Shown here piece after piece: positions 28,735 to 37,812 of a DNA stretch of 64,000 nucleotides. The stretch is from Halobacteriovorax vibrionivorans (GTDB lineage: Bacteria > Bdellovibrionota > Bacteriovoracia > Bacteriovoracales > Bacteriovoracaceae), in assembly GCF_003346865.1 (NCBI RefSeq), contig NZ_QDKL01000001.1:930001-994000 (forward strand). The letters run 5' to 3'. The notes beneath the pieces are model-generated. The model had not been told where the DNA came from. It searched no databases and was given only the letters and a program-made list of their open reading frames with translations. How positions within the stretch are numbered: position 1 is the stretch's first letter; every line of letters starts with the position of its first letter. A program made the translations under genes and the position numbers.

Positions 28735-30352
28735 ATATTACCTGTATATTTAATTTTTCAGTTTTTAGTTGAGTATTGTTTCTTAGCGAATACTCTTTTT
28801 TGTTACCATTTTCACTAGTTAATAAGAATCCAAGGTCGTCAAGCTTGTCTTTTATTAATATATTTTTTGCTGTTGGTATATAGCTAGCCTTAATCTTTTT
28901 ATCGTGATTTTTCAGAACTGATTCTAGGAACACATTTTCAATTTTTTTTCCAATAATTCTACAGCTCAAAAGAAATGTATCAATTTCTATATCATTAGTA
29001 TTTTCTTTAAGTATAGTAAGTATTGTGATGCCCTGGTTCCCAAACTTATCTGATACTTCTGCTGTATAAACATGATAGACCTCCGAGTTAATAAATTCTA
29101 CTATCTGTTCTTTTGAATATCTTTTTGTTGTAAAATTAAATTGATTTGTTTTTTGTGTTAGCTCTGCAATTCTGTTTACTTGCTCTATATTGTTTTTGAA
29201 AATTTTAATTTTAATGTCTAATGAATTTATAAAGTCATTAATGTCTTCAAAGCTTCTTTCAACCTGTGTTCTTTTAAAGTTTTGAAGATAGTTCTCTTTT
29301 TTATTTAGATCTTCTTTACTTAAAGAGAATTTAGTAAAGTATTTTTTATCTATTTCTATTATATGCAAGGGAAGGTTGTCTGGATTTTTAGGAAAATCTG
29401 GAACTGTGCAATTTGTATTTATTTTTGCAATCTCCCTCTCTGCTGGATTATCGTCTATAAAAACAAGACTGTCTTCGCCAATGTTTAATTCTTTAGCGAT
29501 CTGTCGTAGATTGGTGTCTTTAGAGGTCCAATTCACCTTTTTTATTATGAAATCTTCCCAAGTGAGCGGACATTCAGGGTGCTTGTCAAATACTTCTTTT
29601 GCATCCTTTTCATTATTCTTTGAACAAAGAGCTAATAAAACACCTTTTTCAGAGATTTTTTTTACTGTTTCTTGAAAGATATAATACGGCTCACCACTAC
29701 CGTCTTTGCTAAGTTGAATATTCTCTATTCCCTCTTCTCCGATTACTCCGCCCCAGCAGGTGTTATCAAGATCTAGTACAAGGCATTTTTTATTCTTTTT
29801 AAGAATATTCATGATAGTTATTTCTATTTGTTCTGCTATGAGTGATATTCCTAGTTTATTGTAGGGATTTCTGCTCATGAACCATAATGATTGATCCTCA
29901 ATATTTTTTGAGCCATATTCTTCATATAGCGACATTGTATCAATTACAAAAACTCTTTCATGTTTAATTGATAAGTCATTCAATAAACTATTTATAGATA
30001 GTTGTATTTTTTTTTCTGAGTTTTCAGAATTATAACAAAGACCTTTGTTAAATATTGCATCAAACTTAATTGTATTTATGATTACGTATGATTTAGAGTT
30101 CTTTAATGATGAATTTATCAAGTCATTAATATGATTTTTTATGTTTTGTAGACTATTTAATTTCAGTAAAGAATTACCTTCAAGAAGAATTGCAATAAAT
30201 TCCGGTTCGTATTTAAAAAGAGAGCTGTTCTCTAGTAGTAGCTCTTGATTGTATTGATTGTATTCTGAGACATATACTTCAGAGTTAAGTGTTTTTTTAA
30301 TCTTTCTTGCTACAAAGTCAATATTGTAGTTTCCTGTGAATGCAATTTTCAT
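28724..30352 (-). CDS. FkbH-like HAD-IIIC family enzyme (glyceryl-ACP type)
   Basis: The 542-residue protein has the HAD motif I CLVLDLDNTCWGGVIGEEG (about residues 188-206), then LALCSKNNEKDA and motif IV VFIDDNPAEREIAK, which are standard for FkbH. C-terminal to these is a GNAT-like region with DKFGNQGI. FkbH proteins take 1,3-bisphosphoglycerate and load a glyceryl group onto an ACP; an ACP gene follows directly. The first ~180 residues are an SGNH-like extension seen in many FkbH proteins. The ATG overlaps the VOC stop (ATGA). Confidence 0.9.
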   Translation of the reverse strand: MKIAFTGNYNIDFVARKIKKTLNSEVYVSEYNQYNQELLLENSSLFKYEPEFIAILLEGNSLLKLNSLQNIKNHINDLINSSLKNSKSYVIINTIKFDAIFNKGLCYNSENSEKKIQLSINSLLNDLSIKHERVFVIDTMSLYEEYGSKNIEDQSLWFMSRNPYNKLGISLIAEQIEITIMNILKKNKKCLVLDLDNTCWGGVIGEEGIENIQLSKDGSGEPYYIFQETVKKISEKGVLLALCSKNNEKDAKEVFDKHPECPLTWEDFIIKKVNWTSKDTNLRQIAKELNIGEDSLVFIDDNPAEREIAKINTNCTVPDFPKNPDNLPLHIIEIDKKYFTKFSLSKEDLNKKENYLQNFKRTQVERSFEDINDFINSLDIKIKIFKNNIEQVNRIAELTQKTNQFNFTTKRYSKEQIVEFINSEVYHVYTAEVSDKFGNQGITILTILKENTNDIEIDTFLLSCRIIGKKIENVFLESVLKNHDKKIKASYIPTAKNILIKDKLDDLGFLLTSENGNKKEYSLRNNTQLKTEKLNIQVIYEK

Positions 30353-30750
30353 TTGCTCTCCAGTAGCTCTATTATTCCAGTTTCTTTTGTATAAAGAAAA
30401 GCTACATTCTTATTATTAAATGCTATTGCGGGTTTAGGTTCCTGTATTGTAATGAAGCCTTCCATGTTAAGTTTCTCAATCTGAGAATCTATATCATTTG
30501 TCAGATAACAAATGTGATAAAGGTTACTCTTTAACTTTGAAATTAAGGATTTTACATCTGAATCATCTCTGCTTGGCTCAACTAATTCTAGAGTGTGCCC
30601 GTTTGAATTTTCATGATCCATGAAGACAATGTTTACACCTCTCTCATTGTCTTTGATTATGTCCGATGTGACTCGATAGCCTAGCTTGGAAAATTTATCA
30701 ATAGTCTTGTCTAAATTTAGAGTTAAAAAACCGTAATGATGTACTTTCAC
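30349..30750 (-). CDS. VOC-family protein (glyoxalase/bleomycin resistance superfamily)
   Basis: This 133-residue protein begins at a GTG overlapping the previous stop. It reads VKVHHYGFLTLNLDKTIDKF, with a metal-ligand-like His, later HTLELVEPS and LYHICYLTNDID, and ends GIIELLE, the paired beta-alpha-beta pattern of VOC metalloenzymes. Members include methylmalonyl-CoA epimerase-like enzymes that act on acyl thioesters. Its position between the GNAT and FkbH genes suggests it acts on the ACP-bound or CoA-bound acyl group. The reaction is unknown. Confidence 0.8.
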   Translation of the reverse strand: MKVHHYGFLTLNLDKTIDKFSKLGYRVTSDIIKDNERGVNIVFMDHENSNGHTLELVEPSRDDSDVKSLISKLKSNLYHICYLTNDIDSQIEKLNMEGFITIQEPKPAIAFNNKNVAFLYTKETGIIELLESK

Positions 30751-31304
30751 TTAAATATCTCTATCTTTTTTTTAATTTTTTTCTTTATGTTTTCGTATTG
30801 TAAATAATCTATATAGTTTTCGATGAGTGTAAAATCCGAATTTTCTAGTTGTATCATATGTTCTGTTTGTGTAGCTCCAAAACGTTTGTGAAAGTTTAAG
30901 GTTTTTGTGTTTTCAGCAACCGTTCTTGAGTATATCTTTTTTAATTTTATTACATTAAATCCAAAGTCATGCAATAGTAATACTGACTCGGTTGATTGTA
31001 AGCTATTTCCTATGCATATCCATCTTCCAAACTCTGCTGTGTCTTCTTTATCTATATTGTACAGAGAAATTGTTCCGATTAATTTATCTGTTTTATTATC
31101 AATTATTGCAAAGTAATAATCACCATTTTTATTAATTTGAGAGCTCAGCCATTCATTTTGTTTTTCAATTGATGGAACTGTCTTATTTAGATATTTAGAT
31201 ATTATTTTATCAGTTCTTAGTTTGATAATATCTTCTGAGTAACGAGTTGTTACTGGACGTAGCGTAATGAAGTCGCCTTTTATATCACTTTTATATATTG
31301 CCAT
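30747..31304 (-). CDS. GNAT-family N-acyltransferase (RimJ/RimL-like)
   Basis: I use the ATG at 31304 (MAIYKSDIKGDFITLRPV), 185 residues, because it starts 2 nt after the methyltransferase stop; a longer frame would run back into that gene. The protein has the GNAT pattern AIIDNKTDKLIGTISLYNID and VAENTKTLNFHKRFGATQ. In this operon it probably N-acylates the 3-amino sugar, either from acetyl-CoA or from the dedicated acyl-ACP. The choice of donor is inferred from neighbours only. Confidence 0.82.
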   Translation of the reverse strand: MAIYKSDIKGDFITLRPVTTRYSEDIIKLRTDKIISKYLNKTVPSIEKQNEWLSSQINKNGDYYFAIIDNKTDKLIGTISLYNIDKEDTAEFGRWICIGNSLQSTESVLLLHDFGFNVIKLKKIYSRTVAENTKTLNFHKRFGATQTEHMIQLENSDFTLIENYIDYLQYENIKKKIKKKIEIFK

Positions 31305-31306
31305 GT

Positions 31307-32029
31307 TCACTTCTTTGCTATTATGTATATATCTCCGCATATTTCAGGGTAATGATTACCAAGTTCTATGTAGCCATTGATAATATCTTTATTCCAGTCC
31401 TTTTCAATTTGTCGATTTGTTAAGGGCTTGATCATAACGCCTCCGAATTCTATTATATTTAGTCCAGAAGAAATGATATCCCTTTTTAATGTTTCTGGTG
31501 TGTACACACGTACGTGGCCAAGGGTGATGTCTCTATCATTCAAATCTGTTTCTTTGTTTAGAAGTCCCATTTTGACAGCTACTTGCCTATGAAGGGACAT
31601 AGCATTTGGTACTGAAATATAAAGAACTGTTTCATCTAGCATATTGTTATTTTTTATGTTTTTTAAGGCCTCTATTGGCTCATTAATATGTTCGAGAATG
31701 TGACTCATTACAATGTTTTTTGATTTAATATTTGCAGGAATACTCTCTGCATAGCTATGTACAAACTCTACTTCCTTTAGTTTATCATTATTACTTAGGA
31801 TTTCGATTGCTTTACTCGAGCCATCAACTGCTATTGTTCTTTTAAATTTACTATTCAATAGTTCTGTGAATGCTCCATCACCTAATCCAATCTCTAATAC
31901 TGAATCGTATGAGTTTACATGTTTTATGAAATTTTGGAACTCTTTGTGTCGTACGGTTGTTTCTAAGTTTTTCCAGTCTTCATGTAAAGAGTCGTATTTT
32001 TCTGCTATTTGATCAAGATTTGTATTCAT
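31307..32029 (-). CDS. SAM-dependent class I methyltransferase
   Basis: The 240-residue protein has motif I VLEIGLGDGAFTELL (about residues 45-59), an acidic residue at the end of beta2 (IAVDGSSKA) and MSHILEHINEP, the usual class I small-molecule methyltransferase layout. It may methylate the amino sugar, its acyl substituent or a glycan end. SD AGAGGA precedes the ATG. It overlaps the FdtA-like gene by 17 bp and is followed within 2 nt by the GNAT gene. Confidence 0.82.
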   Translation of the reverse strand: MNTNLDQIAEKYDSLHEDWKNLETTVRHKEFQNFIKHVNSYDSVLEIGLGDGAFTELLNSKFKRTIAVDGSSKAIEILSNNDKLKEVEFVHSYAESIPANIKSKNIVMSHILEHINEPIEALKNIKNNNMLDETVLYISVPNAMSLHRQVAVKMGLLNKETDLNDRDITLGHVRVYTPETLKRDIISSGLNIIEFGGVMIKPLTNRQIEKDWNKDIINGYIELGNHYPEICGDIYIIAKK

Positions 32030-32426
32030 TATTTTCCTCTAAAAATTGGATATACTCTTCATAACTATTTATATAATCATTCTTATCATAAAGCTCATTT
32101 GCTAGCACAATAAGGCAGCAGTCTTTTGAGAAGTTATATATCTCTCGCCATAAGGGTTTGTTTATGTATAAATACTTTGATGGATCATTGAGTTTATAAA
32201 CCTTTGAATTGATACCATCATCGAGCTTTATATCACAACTACCACTTACGCATATTAGCATTTGTTCAAGGTTCTTATGAGCGTGAAATCCTCTGGGTAA
32301 ATTTTTTGTATTAAAGATATAGTACAATCTTTTTACTATAAAAGGGATTTCGTTACCAACTTCTATTGATATTAAACTACCTCGTTCATCAGTAAATGTT
32401 TTAAGTCTTTTAAGATTATCTATCAT
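32013..32426 (-). CDS. fdtA: dTDP-4-keto-6-deoxyglucose 3,4-ketoisomerase (FdtA/QdtA-like cupin)
   Basis: This 137-residue cupin has DERGSLISIE, the His cluster RGFHAHKNLEQMLIC and GSCDIKLDDG, which match the FdtA/QdtA/TylM3-type sugar ketoisomerases. It shifts the keto group of dTDP-4-keto-6-deoxyglucose from C4 to C3, creating the substrate for the downstream transaminase. FdtA (galacto product) and QdtA (gluco product) differ by a few active-site residues I cannot judge here. It overlaps rfbB by 11 bp. Confidence 0.85.
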   Translation of the reverse strand: MIDNLKRLKTFTDERGSLISIEVGNEIPFIVKRLYYIFNTKNLPRGFHAHKNLEQMLICVSGSCDIKLDDGINSKVYKLNDPSKYLYINKPLWREIYNFSKDCCLIVLANELYDKNDYINSYEEYIQFLEENNEYKS

Positions 32427-33417
32427 TTTGTTTCATATAGTATAAAATTGTGTTTTCAATACTTTTATGTATCTCGTGTTTTGGTACCCAACCTAGCTCT
32501 GATTTAATTTTGGTAATATCAACAGCATATCTATAATCATGACCCTTTCTATCCTCAACATATGTAATTAAAGATATATATTCATTAACATCTACATTCT
32601 TTAACTTTGCAATCTTTTCACAAATTAGTAAGACTAGATCTATATTTTTATACTCGTTATCACCACCAATGTTGTAAACTTCTCCTGGTATGCCTTCGTT
32701 AAAAACTTTGTAGATAGCTTCACAGTGATCTTCTACATATAGCCAGTCTCTAATGTTAGTACCTTTTCCATAAATAGGTACAGGTTTCTTATTAAGAATA
32801 TTGATAATAACTTTTGGTATTAGTTTTTCTTTATGTTGTTTAGGACCATAATTATTAGAACAATTTGTTATTACGGTGTTTAGTTTAAAAGTTTGATTAT
32901 AACTTCTTACAAGCATGTCAGATGATGCTTTTGATGCTGAGTATGGACTATTTGGTGAATATTGACTTTTTTCTGTAAATAATCCTGTCTCATCAAGTGA
33001 GCCATATACTTCATCTGTAGAGATATGATGGAACCTAGAAGTCTCGATCGAGTTATTTTTTGACCAATGTCTATAGGCTGTTTGTAAAAGACAGTGCGTT
33101 CCTATAATGTTAGTTTGTATAAAGGCTTCAGGCCCATTTATTGAGTTGTCTACGTGTGACTCAGCTGCAAAATGTATGACATCTGTAATTTGATGCGATT
33201 CAAATAAATCATTTAGCTTATTTAAGTCACAGATATCAGCATGAATAAAAGTATAATTCGAATTCTTACTAAATTCGGTGGTGTTATCTAGGTTTCCTGC
33301 ATAGGTTAATAAGTCTAGGTTGATTATTTTGTCTTCTTTATATTTTTTTAGGTGATAATTAATATAATTAGAGCCAATAAAGCCCGCGCCACCAGTTATA
33401 AGTATGTTTCTACTCAT
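32416..33417 (-). CDS. rfbB: dTDP-glucose 4,6-dehydratase
   Basis: The 333-residue extended SDR has [19 protein letters not shown] at the N-terminus, [11 protein letters not shown], the catalytic [10 protein letters not shown] and YxxxK in [11 protein letters not shown], all diagnostic of RfbB/RmlB. It converts dTDP-glucose to dTDP-4-keto-6-deoxyglucose. It lies between rfbA and the FdtA-like gene with overlaps of 8 and 11 bp. No rfbC or rfbD is present, so the intermediate is directed to a 3-amino sugar and not to rhamnose. Confidence 0.96.
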   Translation of the reverse strand: MSRNILITGGAGFIGSNYINYHLKKYKEDKIINLDLLTYAGNLDNTTEFSKNSNYTFIHADICDLNKLNDLFESHQITDVIHFAAESHVDNSINGPEAFIQTNIIGTHCLLQTAYRHWSKNNSIETSRFHHISTDEVYGSLDETGLFTEKSQYSPNSPYSASKASSDMLVRSYNQTFKLNTVITNCSNNYGPKQHKEKLIPKVIINILNKKPVPIYGKGTNIRDWLYVEDHCEAIYKVFNEGIPGEVYNIGGDNEYKNIDLVLLICEKIAKLKNVDVNEYISLITYVEDRKGHDYRYAVDITKIKSELGWVPKHEIHKSIENTILYYMKQNDR

Positions 33418-34279
33418 ATTTTACGACCCTTTTTAAATACTCTGAATATGAATTGTTTTTTAATTTGGAAATTTTTTCATTAATATCTTCTTTAGATATC
33501 CACTTTTTAAGATATGCAATTTCTTCTAGGCACGCAATTTGTAAGCCTTGTCTTTTTTCAAGGGCATATACAAAGTTTCCTGCCTCGAGAAATGATTCAT
33601 GTGTTCCAGTGTCTAGCCATGCTATTCCTCTTCCTAGAACTTCCATCTTGATTTTATTTTCTTTTAAGTATGCATTGTTGATGCTAGTGATTTCTAACTC
33701 GCCTCTTTTTGAGGGCTTAACATTCTTAGCTTTCTCCACAACTGAGTTATCATAAAAATATAAACCTGTTACAGCATAGTTAGACTTTGGCTTTTCAGGT
33801 TTTTCTTCAATTGTAAGTACGTTTGAGGATTTATCTATTTCGGCAACGCCATATCGTTCGGGATCATTGACATAGTAACCAAAAATAGTTGCTCCCTCAT
33901 TGAGTTCTGCAGCATTTTCTAGTTTTTCTCTAATACCTTGACCGTAAAAAATATTGTCGCCTAGGATAAGACAAACTGGTGAGTTTCCTATGAATTTCTC
34001 GCCGATAATAAATGCTTCGGCAAGGCCATTTGGTTTATTCTGTATCTCATATTCTAAATTGATTCCATATTGTGATCCATCTCCAAGTAGGTCTTTGAAT
34101 AGTGGCATGTCTCTCTTTGTTGTAATAATGAGTATTTCTTTTATGTTCGCAAGCATCAATATACTTAATGGATAGTAAATCATTGGTTTGTTGTATATTG
34201 GTAGAAGTTGTTTTGATACTGAGTAGGTCGCAGGGTAAAGTCTTGTTCCTGAACCACCAGCAAGTATAATTCCCTTCAT
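33410..34279 (-). CDS. rfbA: Glucose-1-phosphate thymidylyltransferase
   Basis: The 289-residue nucleotidyltransferase begins [18 protein letters not shown] and contains [28 protein letters not shown] and [13 protein letters not shown], standard for RfbA/RmlA. It makes dTDP-glucose from dTTP and glucose-1-phosphate, the entry to the dTDP-amino-sugar route. Its ATG overlaps the stop of the epimerase by one base (TAATG) with AGAGGA as SD. Confidence 0.96.
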   Translation of the reverse strand: MKGIILAGGSGTRLYPATYSVSKQLLPIYNKPMIYYPLSILMLANIKEILIITTKRDMPLFKDLLGDGSQYGINLEYEIQNKPNGLAEAFIIGEKFIGNSPVCLILGDNIFYGQGIREKLENAAELNEGATIFGYYVNDPERYGVAEIDKSSNVLTIEEKPEKPKSNYAVTGLYFYDNSVVEKAKNVKPSKRGELEITSINNAYLKENKIKMEVLGRGIAWLDTGTHESFLEAGNFVYALEKRQGLQIACLEEIAYLKKWISKEDINEKISKLKNNSYSEYLKRVVKYE

Positions 34280-35286
34280 TATAATTTCCTCTTTTCTTTG
34301 AAGAAGTATTCAACAGTGGCTGATATTCCCTCGTGCGCAAGGACCATAGGGGAATAATTTAATAATTTTTTCGCTTTAGAAATATTAGCTAATGAGTGCT
34401 TTATATCGCCTTGTCTGAAGTCTCTGTATAATGCTTCGGTAATTGGAATATTTTCATCAAGAGAGTTTAGCCCCTTGTTGATCATATCATAAAGTGTGTT
34501 CAAGCTCGTTTGCTCTTCACATGCTATGTTAAATGCTTCTCCATATGCCTCCTTTTTAGAAGTTATTGAGGCGAGGATATTTGCTAGGACAGCATTATCT
34601 ACATAGCAGAAGTCTCTAGAGGTTGTGCCATCACCATTTATGGTTGGAGTATCTCCTTCTAGTAGTTGACCAATCCATTTTGGTATTACTGCAGCATATG
34701 CACCATTTGGATTTTGTCTTGGCCCGAATATATTGAAATAACGTAACCCTATTAGCTCCATTTTATAAGCGCTTGTGTATGCATCGGCATATACTTCATT
34801 TATTGCTTTTGTTGCAGCGTATGGTGATAAAACCTTTCCTGTTTCGTACTCTACTTTAGGTAACTTAGGACTGTCTCCATAAACAGAGCTGCTAGATGCA
34901 TATACAACTCGTTTTATATTGTTGGCTCTAGCTGCTTCTAAAATGGAGATAAATCCATTCACATTATTTTGATGAGTATCTACTGGTAGTTTTATACTTC
35001 TAGGCACAGAGCCTAGTGCGGCTTGATGAATTATCTTTTCGCAACCTTTTGACAGTTCAATCATTTTTTCTGTGTCACAAATATCAGCATTGTAAAAATT
35101 AAATGATGATTCAGGGTGGCTAGTTGAAACCTCTTTGAGGTAGTCAATATTGCTTTGTAGTCCTGTGAGGAAGTTGTCTACAGCTATTATATTTTGATTA
35201 TTTCTAATTAAGTAATCACATATATGAGATGCTACAAATCCGGCAGCTCCAGTAATGAACCAGTTGTATTTCTTTTCAAGTTTCAC
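34279..35286 (-). CDS. wbpP: UDP-N-acetylglucosamine C4-epimerase (WbpP/TviC-like SDR)
   Basis: I start at the GTG at 35286, which overlaps the wbpO stop (TAGTG) and has GGAG 6 nt upstream; a TTG 12 bp earlier is also open. The ~335-residue SDR has [35 protein letters not shown] (YxxxK) and [20 protein letters not shown], the WbpP/TviC subgroup pattern. It should interconvert UDP-GlcNAc/UDP-GalNAc or their uronic acids. It pairs with the dehydrogenase directly upstream. Confidence 0.86.
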   Translation of the reverse strand: MKLEKKYNWFITGAAGFVASHICDYLIRNNQNIIAVDNFLTGLQSNIDYLKEVSTSHPESSFNFYNADICDTEKMIELSKGCEKIIHQAALGSVPRSIKLPVDTHQNNVNGFISILEAARANNIKRVVYASSSSVYGDSPKLPKVEYETGKVLSPYAATKAINEVYADAYTSAYKMELIGLRYFNIFGPRQNPNGAYAAVIPKWIGQLLEGDTPTINGDGTTSRDFCYVDNAVLANILASITSKKEAYGEAFNIACEEQTSLNTLYDMINKGLNSLDENIPITEALYRDFRQGDIKHSLANISKAKKLLNYSPMVLAHEGISATVEYFFKEKRKL

Positions 35287-36545
35287 TATAAGCTCCAATA
35301 AGTTCCAGTATGCATACCTTTCAAAAAGTTTTTAACATCAAGAATGATAGTATCATCAGTAATTAATTTATTTAGGTATTGCTTATTATATACTTTATGA
35401 GAGACGGCTCCAATAATTACATTTGATTTTTGAAGTTCATCTATATTTTTAACAATCTCAAGACCATATTCTTGAAGGGCTTCATTTTTTGAGGCTTCAG
35501 GGTCGTGAATTTGAACTTTTATACCAAAAGATTGTAGTTCCGAAACAATTTCGACAACTTTTGAGTTTCGTAAATCTGGACAATTTTCTTTGAAGGTTAA
35601 TCCTAAAATAGTGACTACTTCTGATGAGATATCGACTTTATTCTTTATCATTAATTTAATGGCTTTTTCAGCAATGAACTTAGGAATATAGTCGTTTATT
35701 TTCCTGCCACTTAAAATAACATTAGGGTGATAGTTTAGCTGTTCCGCTTTATGTGTAAGATAGTATGGATCAACACCAATACAGTGTCCACCAACAAGGC
35801 CAGGTCTGAAGTTTAAGAAGTTCCATTTCGTACCAGCGGCTTCTAAGACTTCTAGTGTATTTATATCCATGCGATCGAAAATGAGAGCTAATTCGTTTAT
35901 TAGAGCAATATTTACATCTCTTTGAGTGTTTTCTATTACTTTTGCTGCCTCTGCTACTTTGATGCTTGATGCTTCGTAAACACCAGCTGTTACAACACTT
36001 TTATACACTTCTGAAACCACTTTTAAGGATTCTCCACAACATCCTGAAACTACTTTTGTAATTTTTGTGAATGTGTGTTCTTTGTCACCGGGATTAATTC
36101 TTTCTGGTGAGTATCCAACCCAAAAATCTTGGCCGTGCTTAAGTCCCGATTCTTTTTCAAGGATTGGAACACATATATCTTCTGTAACACCTGGATATAC
36201 TGTTGATTCATATACGACAATATCGCCATTTTTTAAAGCTTTAGCAACAGTTGTACTTGCAGCTTTAATTGGACGCAGGTCAGGTTGTTTAGAATTATCG
36301 ATAGGTGTAGGAACTGCAACTATATGAAAATCTGCTTCTTTTAGAATATCAATACTATCCGTGAATATAATGTCAATATTGGGAAAATCATTAAAGTCAA
36401 TTTCATTAGTTGAATCTTTACTTTGATTCAATTCTTTAATTCTTGATTTATTAATATCAAATCCTATAACACGTGAATTCTTTGCAAAATTCACTGCTAC
36501 AGGAAGGCCGACATAGCCTAGTCCGATAACAGATACTTTTCTCAT
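35286..36545 (-). CDS. wbpO: UDP-N-acetyl-hexosamine 6-dehydrogenase (WbpO/TviB-like)
   Basis: The 419-residue UDP-sugar dehydrogenase begins MRKVSVIGLGYVGLPVAVNF (NAD-binding) and has PERINPGDKEHTF, the catalytic Cys block GGHCIGVDPYYLTHKA and TFKENCPDLRNSKV. The NPGD and VGGHCIGVDPYYL forms are typical of the WbpO/TviB branch that oxidises UDP-GlcNAc/GalNAc to the uronic acid. It is the first gene of the long minus-strand operon, with SD AAAGGT before the ATG. Confidence 0.88.
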   Translation of the reverse strand: MRKVSVIGLGYVGLPVAVNFAKNSRVIGFDINKSRIKELNQSKDSTNEIDFNDFPNIDIIFTDSIDILKEADFHIVAVPTPIDNSKQPDLRPIKAASTTVAKALKNGDIVVYESTVYPGVTEDICVPILEKESGLKHGQDFWVGYSPERINPGDKEHTFTKITKVVSGCCGESLKVVSEVYKSVVTAGVYEASSIKVAEAAKVIENTQRDVNIALINELALIFDRMDINTLEVLEAAGTKWNFLNFRPGLVGGHCIGVDPYYLTHKAEQLNYHPNVILSGRKINDYIPKFIAEKAIKLMIKNKVDISSEVVTILGLTFKENCPDLRNSKVVEIVSELQSFGIKVQIHDPEASKNEALQEYGLEIVKNIDELQKSNVIIGAVSHKVYNKQYLNKLITDDTIILDVKNFLKGMHTGTYWSL

Positions 36546-36636
36546 TTTTTACCTTTAAATAAGTGTAATTATTTGTATATGATATTAATTAAAATTAACT
36601 CTTGTGTCTAATATTCTATTTATAAAGGTATACTGA
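36546..36636. promoter_or_regulatory. Divergent promoter region of the polysaccharide operons
   Basis: The 91 bp between wbpO (minus) and the Wzy-like gene (plus) are almost all A/T with several TATAAT-like words. They must drive the long operon to the left and the two-gene unit to the right. No clear operator palindrome is visible. Confidence 0.5.
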
Positions 36637-37812
36637 TTGAAAAGTAAAAAAGCATTTATTTTCACGCTCTTATATACACTCGTTCTGCATTGCGTTGTCC
36701 ACTTTGTATTACCAGTTATTATACCAGGTTTGTTCACTGACGGAGTATCAAGTTTTACACCTGATGTTGGTAAGTTTCATAACTTAGCTTGTAATGGAGA
36801 ATCAAATATAACTCTATCCGGAAACGTAGTAATATTTGTAATTAAGATCTTTTATGATTTATTTGGAATTTGTAATGTTGCTCTATCCGGTTATCTTGGC
36901 GTTATGTTAATATCTATAGCCGGTTATTTGATAATTGATACGTTTTCTGTTTATTTAAAGAAAAAAGTACTGCTTTCTTATCTATTAATTATATCACTTC
37001 CATCTGTAATTAATTGGTATCTTTTTTTAAATAAGGAATCATTTATATTCTTGGGGCTTTGTTTTATTTATAATTTTCTGTTTTTTACAAGAAATAGAAA
37101 TATTGCATACGATCTATTTTTTATAATGATAGGTGTGACAATTATATTGGTAACAAAATTTTACTATAGTTACTATCTGTTATTCATATCATTAACCATT
37201 TTAATCATATCATTAATTAAGAAAGATAGGACTCTACTAAAAAAATCTTTGGTATCGTTAGTGACAATATTGATTACTGCAAATTTTGCTAAGAATGTTG
37301 GTGTGTTCGATAGAGCGAGTGTTGTTTCGAATCAGAAAAATAGTGTAAACCTTGTCTATGAGAAGTCTAATTTTAATAAATTATTCTCTATGCCTTTGTA
37401 TGCTCGAAGTTATTATCTATCCCGTCAGAAGGGTGATAGTGACGTAGATAGGGACTTGTTTTTCAAACGTTACAGAGATTTGTTCGCATATATTCCAAGA
37501 TTGACATACTTAAGCTTCTTTTATCCATCTCCAAAAGACTATTCGTTTTCATCATTAAGATCAATAATGATAAGTATACAGAGTCTAATTATTGGTACTG
37601 CAGTTATCTTTTCTGTATTGGCACTATTTCGAAATATATACTTATTACCTTTGTTTATAGTGATAGAGGTTATTTGCTTTAGTGTACCAAATGTAGGTTC
37701 ATATTATAGGTATAGAGATCCGTTTCTGATATTTATCCTAACTTATGGTTTATGTAATTTACAAAACTTTATAGAAAAATATAGGCTAACTTTATGTCAA
37801 ATAAAAAGATAA
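36637..37812 (+). CDS. Polytopic membrane protein, possible O-antigen polymerase (Wzy)
   Basis: This 391-residue protein starts at a TTG with AAGG 10 nt upstream. It has about nine hydrophobic segments and a large loop between residues 220 and 310 containing RASVVSNQKNSVNLVYEK and YARSYYLSRQKG. Wzy proteins are too variable for motif recognition, so the call rests on topology, size and location beside Wzx and glycosyltransferases. It overlaps the GT4 gene by 19 bp. Confidence 0.55.
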   Translation: MKSKKAFIFTLLYTLVLHCVVHFVLPVIIPGLFTDGVSSFTPDVGKFHNLACNGESNITLSGNVVIFVIKIFYDLFGICNVALSGYLGVMLISIAGYLIIDTFSVYLKKKVLLSYLLIISLPSVINWYLFLNKESFIFLGLCFIYNFLFFTRNRNIAYDLFFIMIGVTIILVTKFYYSYYLLFISLTILIISLIKKDRTLLKKSLVSLVTILITANFAKNVGVFDRASVVSNQKNSVNLVYEKSNFNKLFSMPLYARSYYLSRQKGDSDVDRDLFFKRYRDLFAYIPRLTYLSFFYPSPKDYSFSSLRSIMISIQSLIIGTAVIFSVLALFRNIYLLPLFIVIEVICFSVPNVGSYYRYRDPFLIFILTYGLCNLQNFIEKYRLTLCQIKR

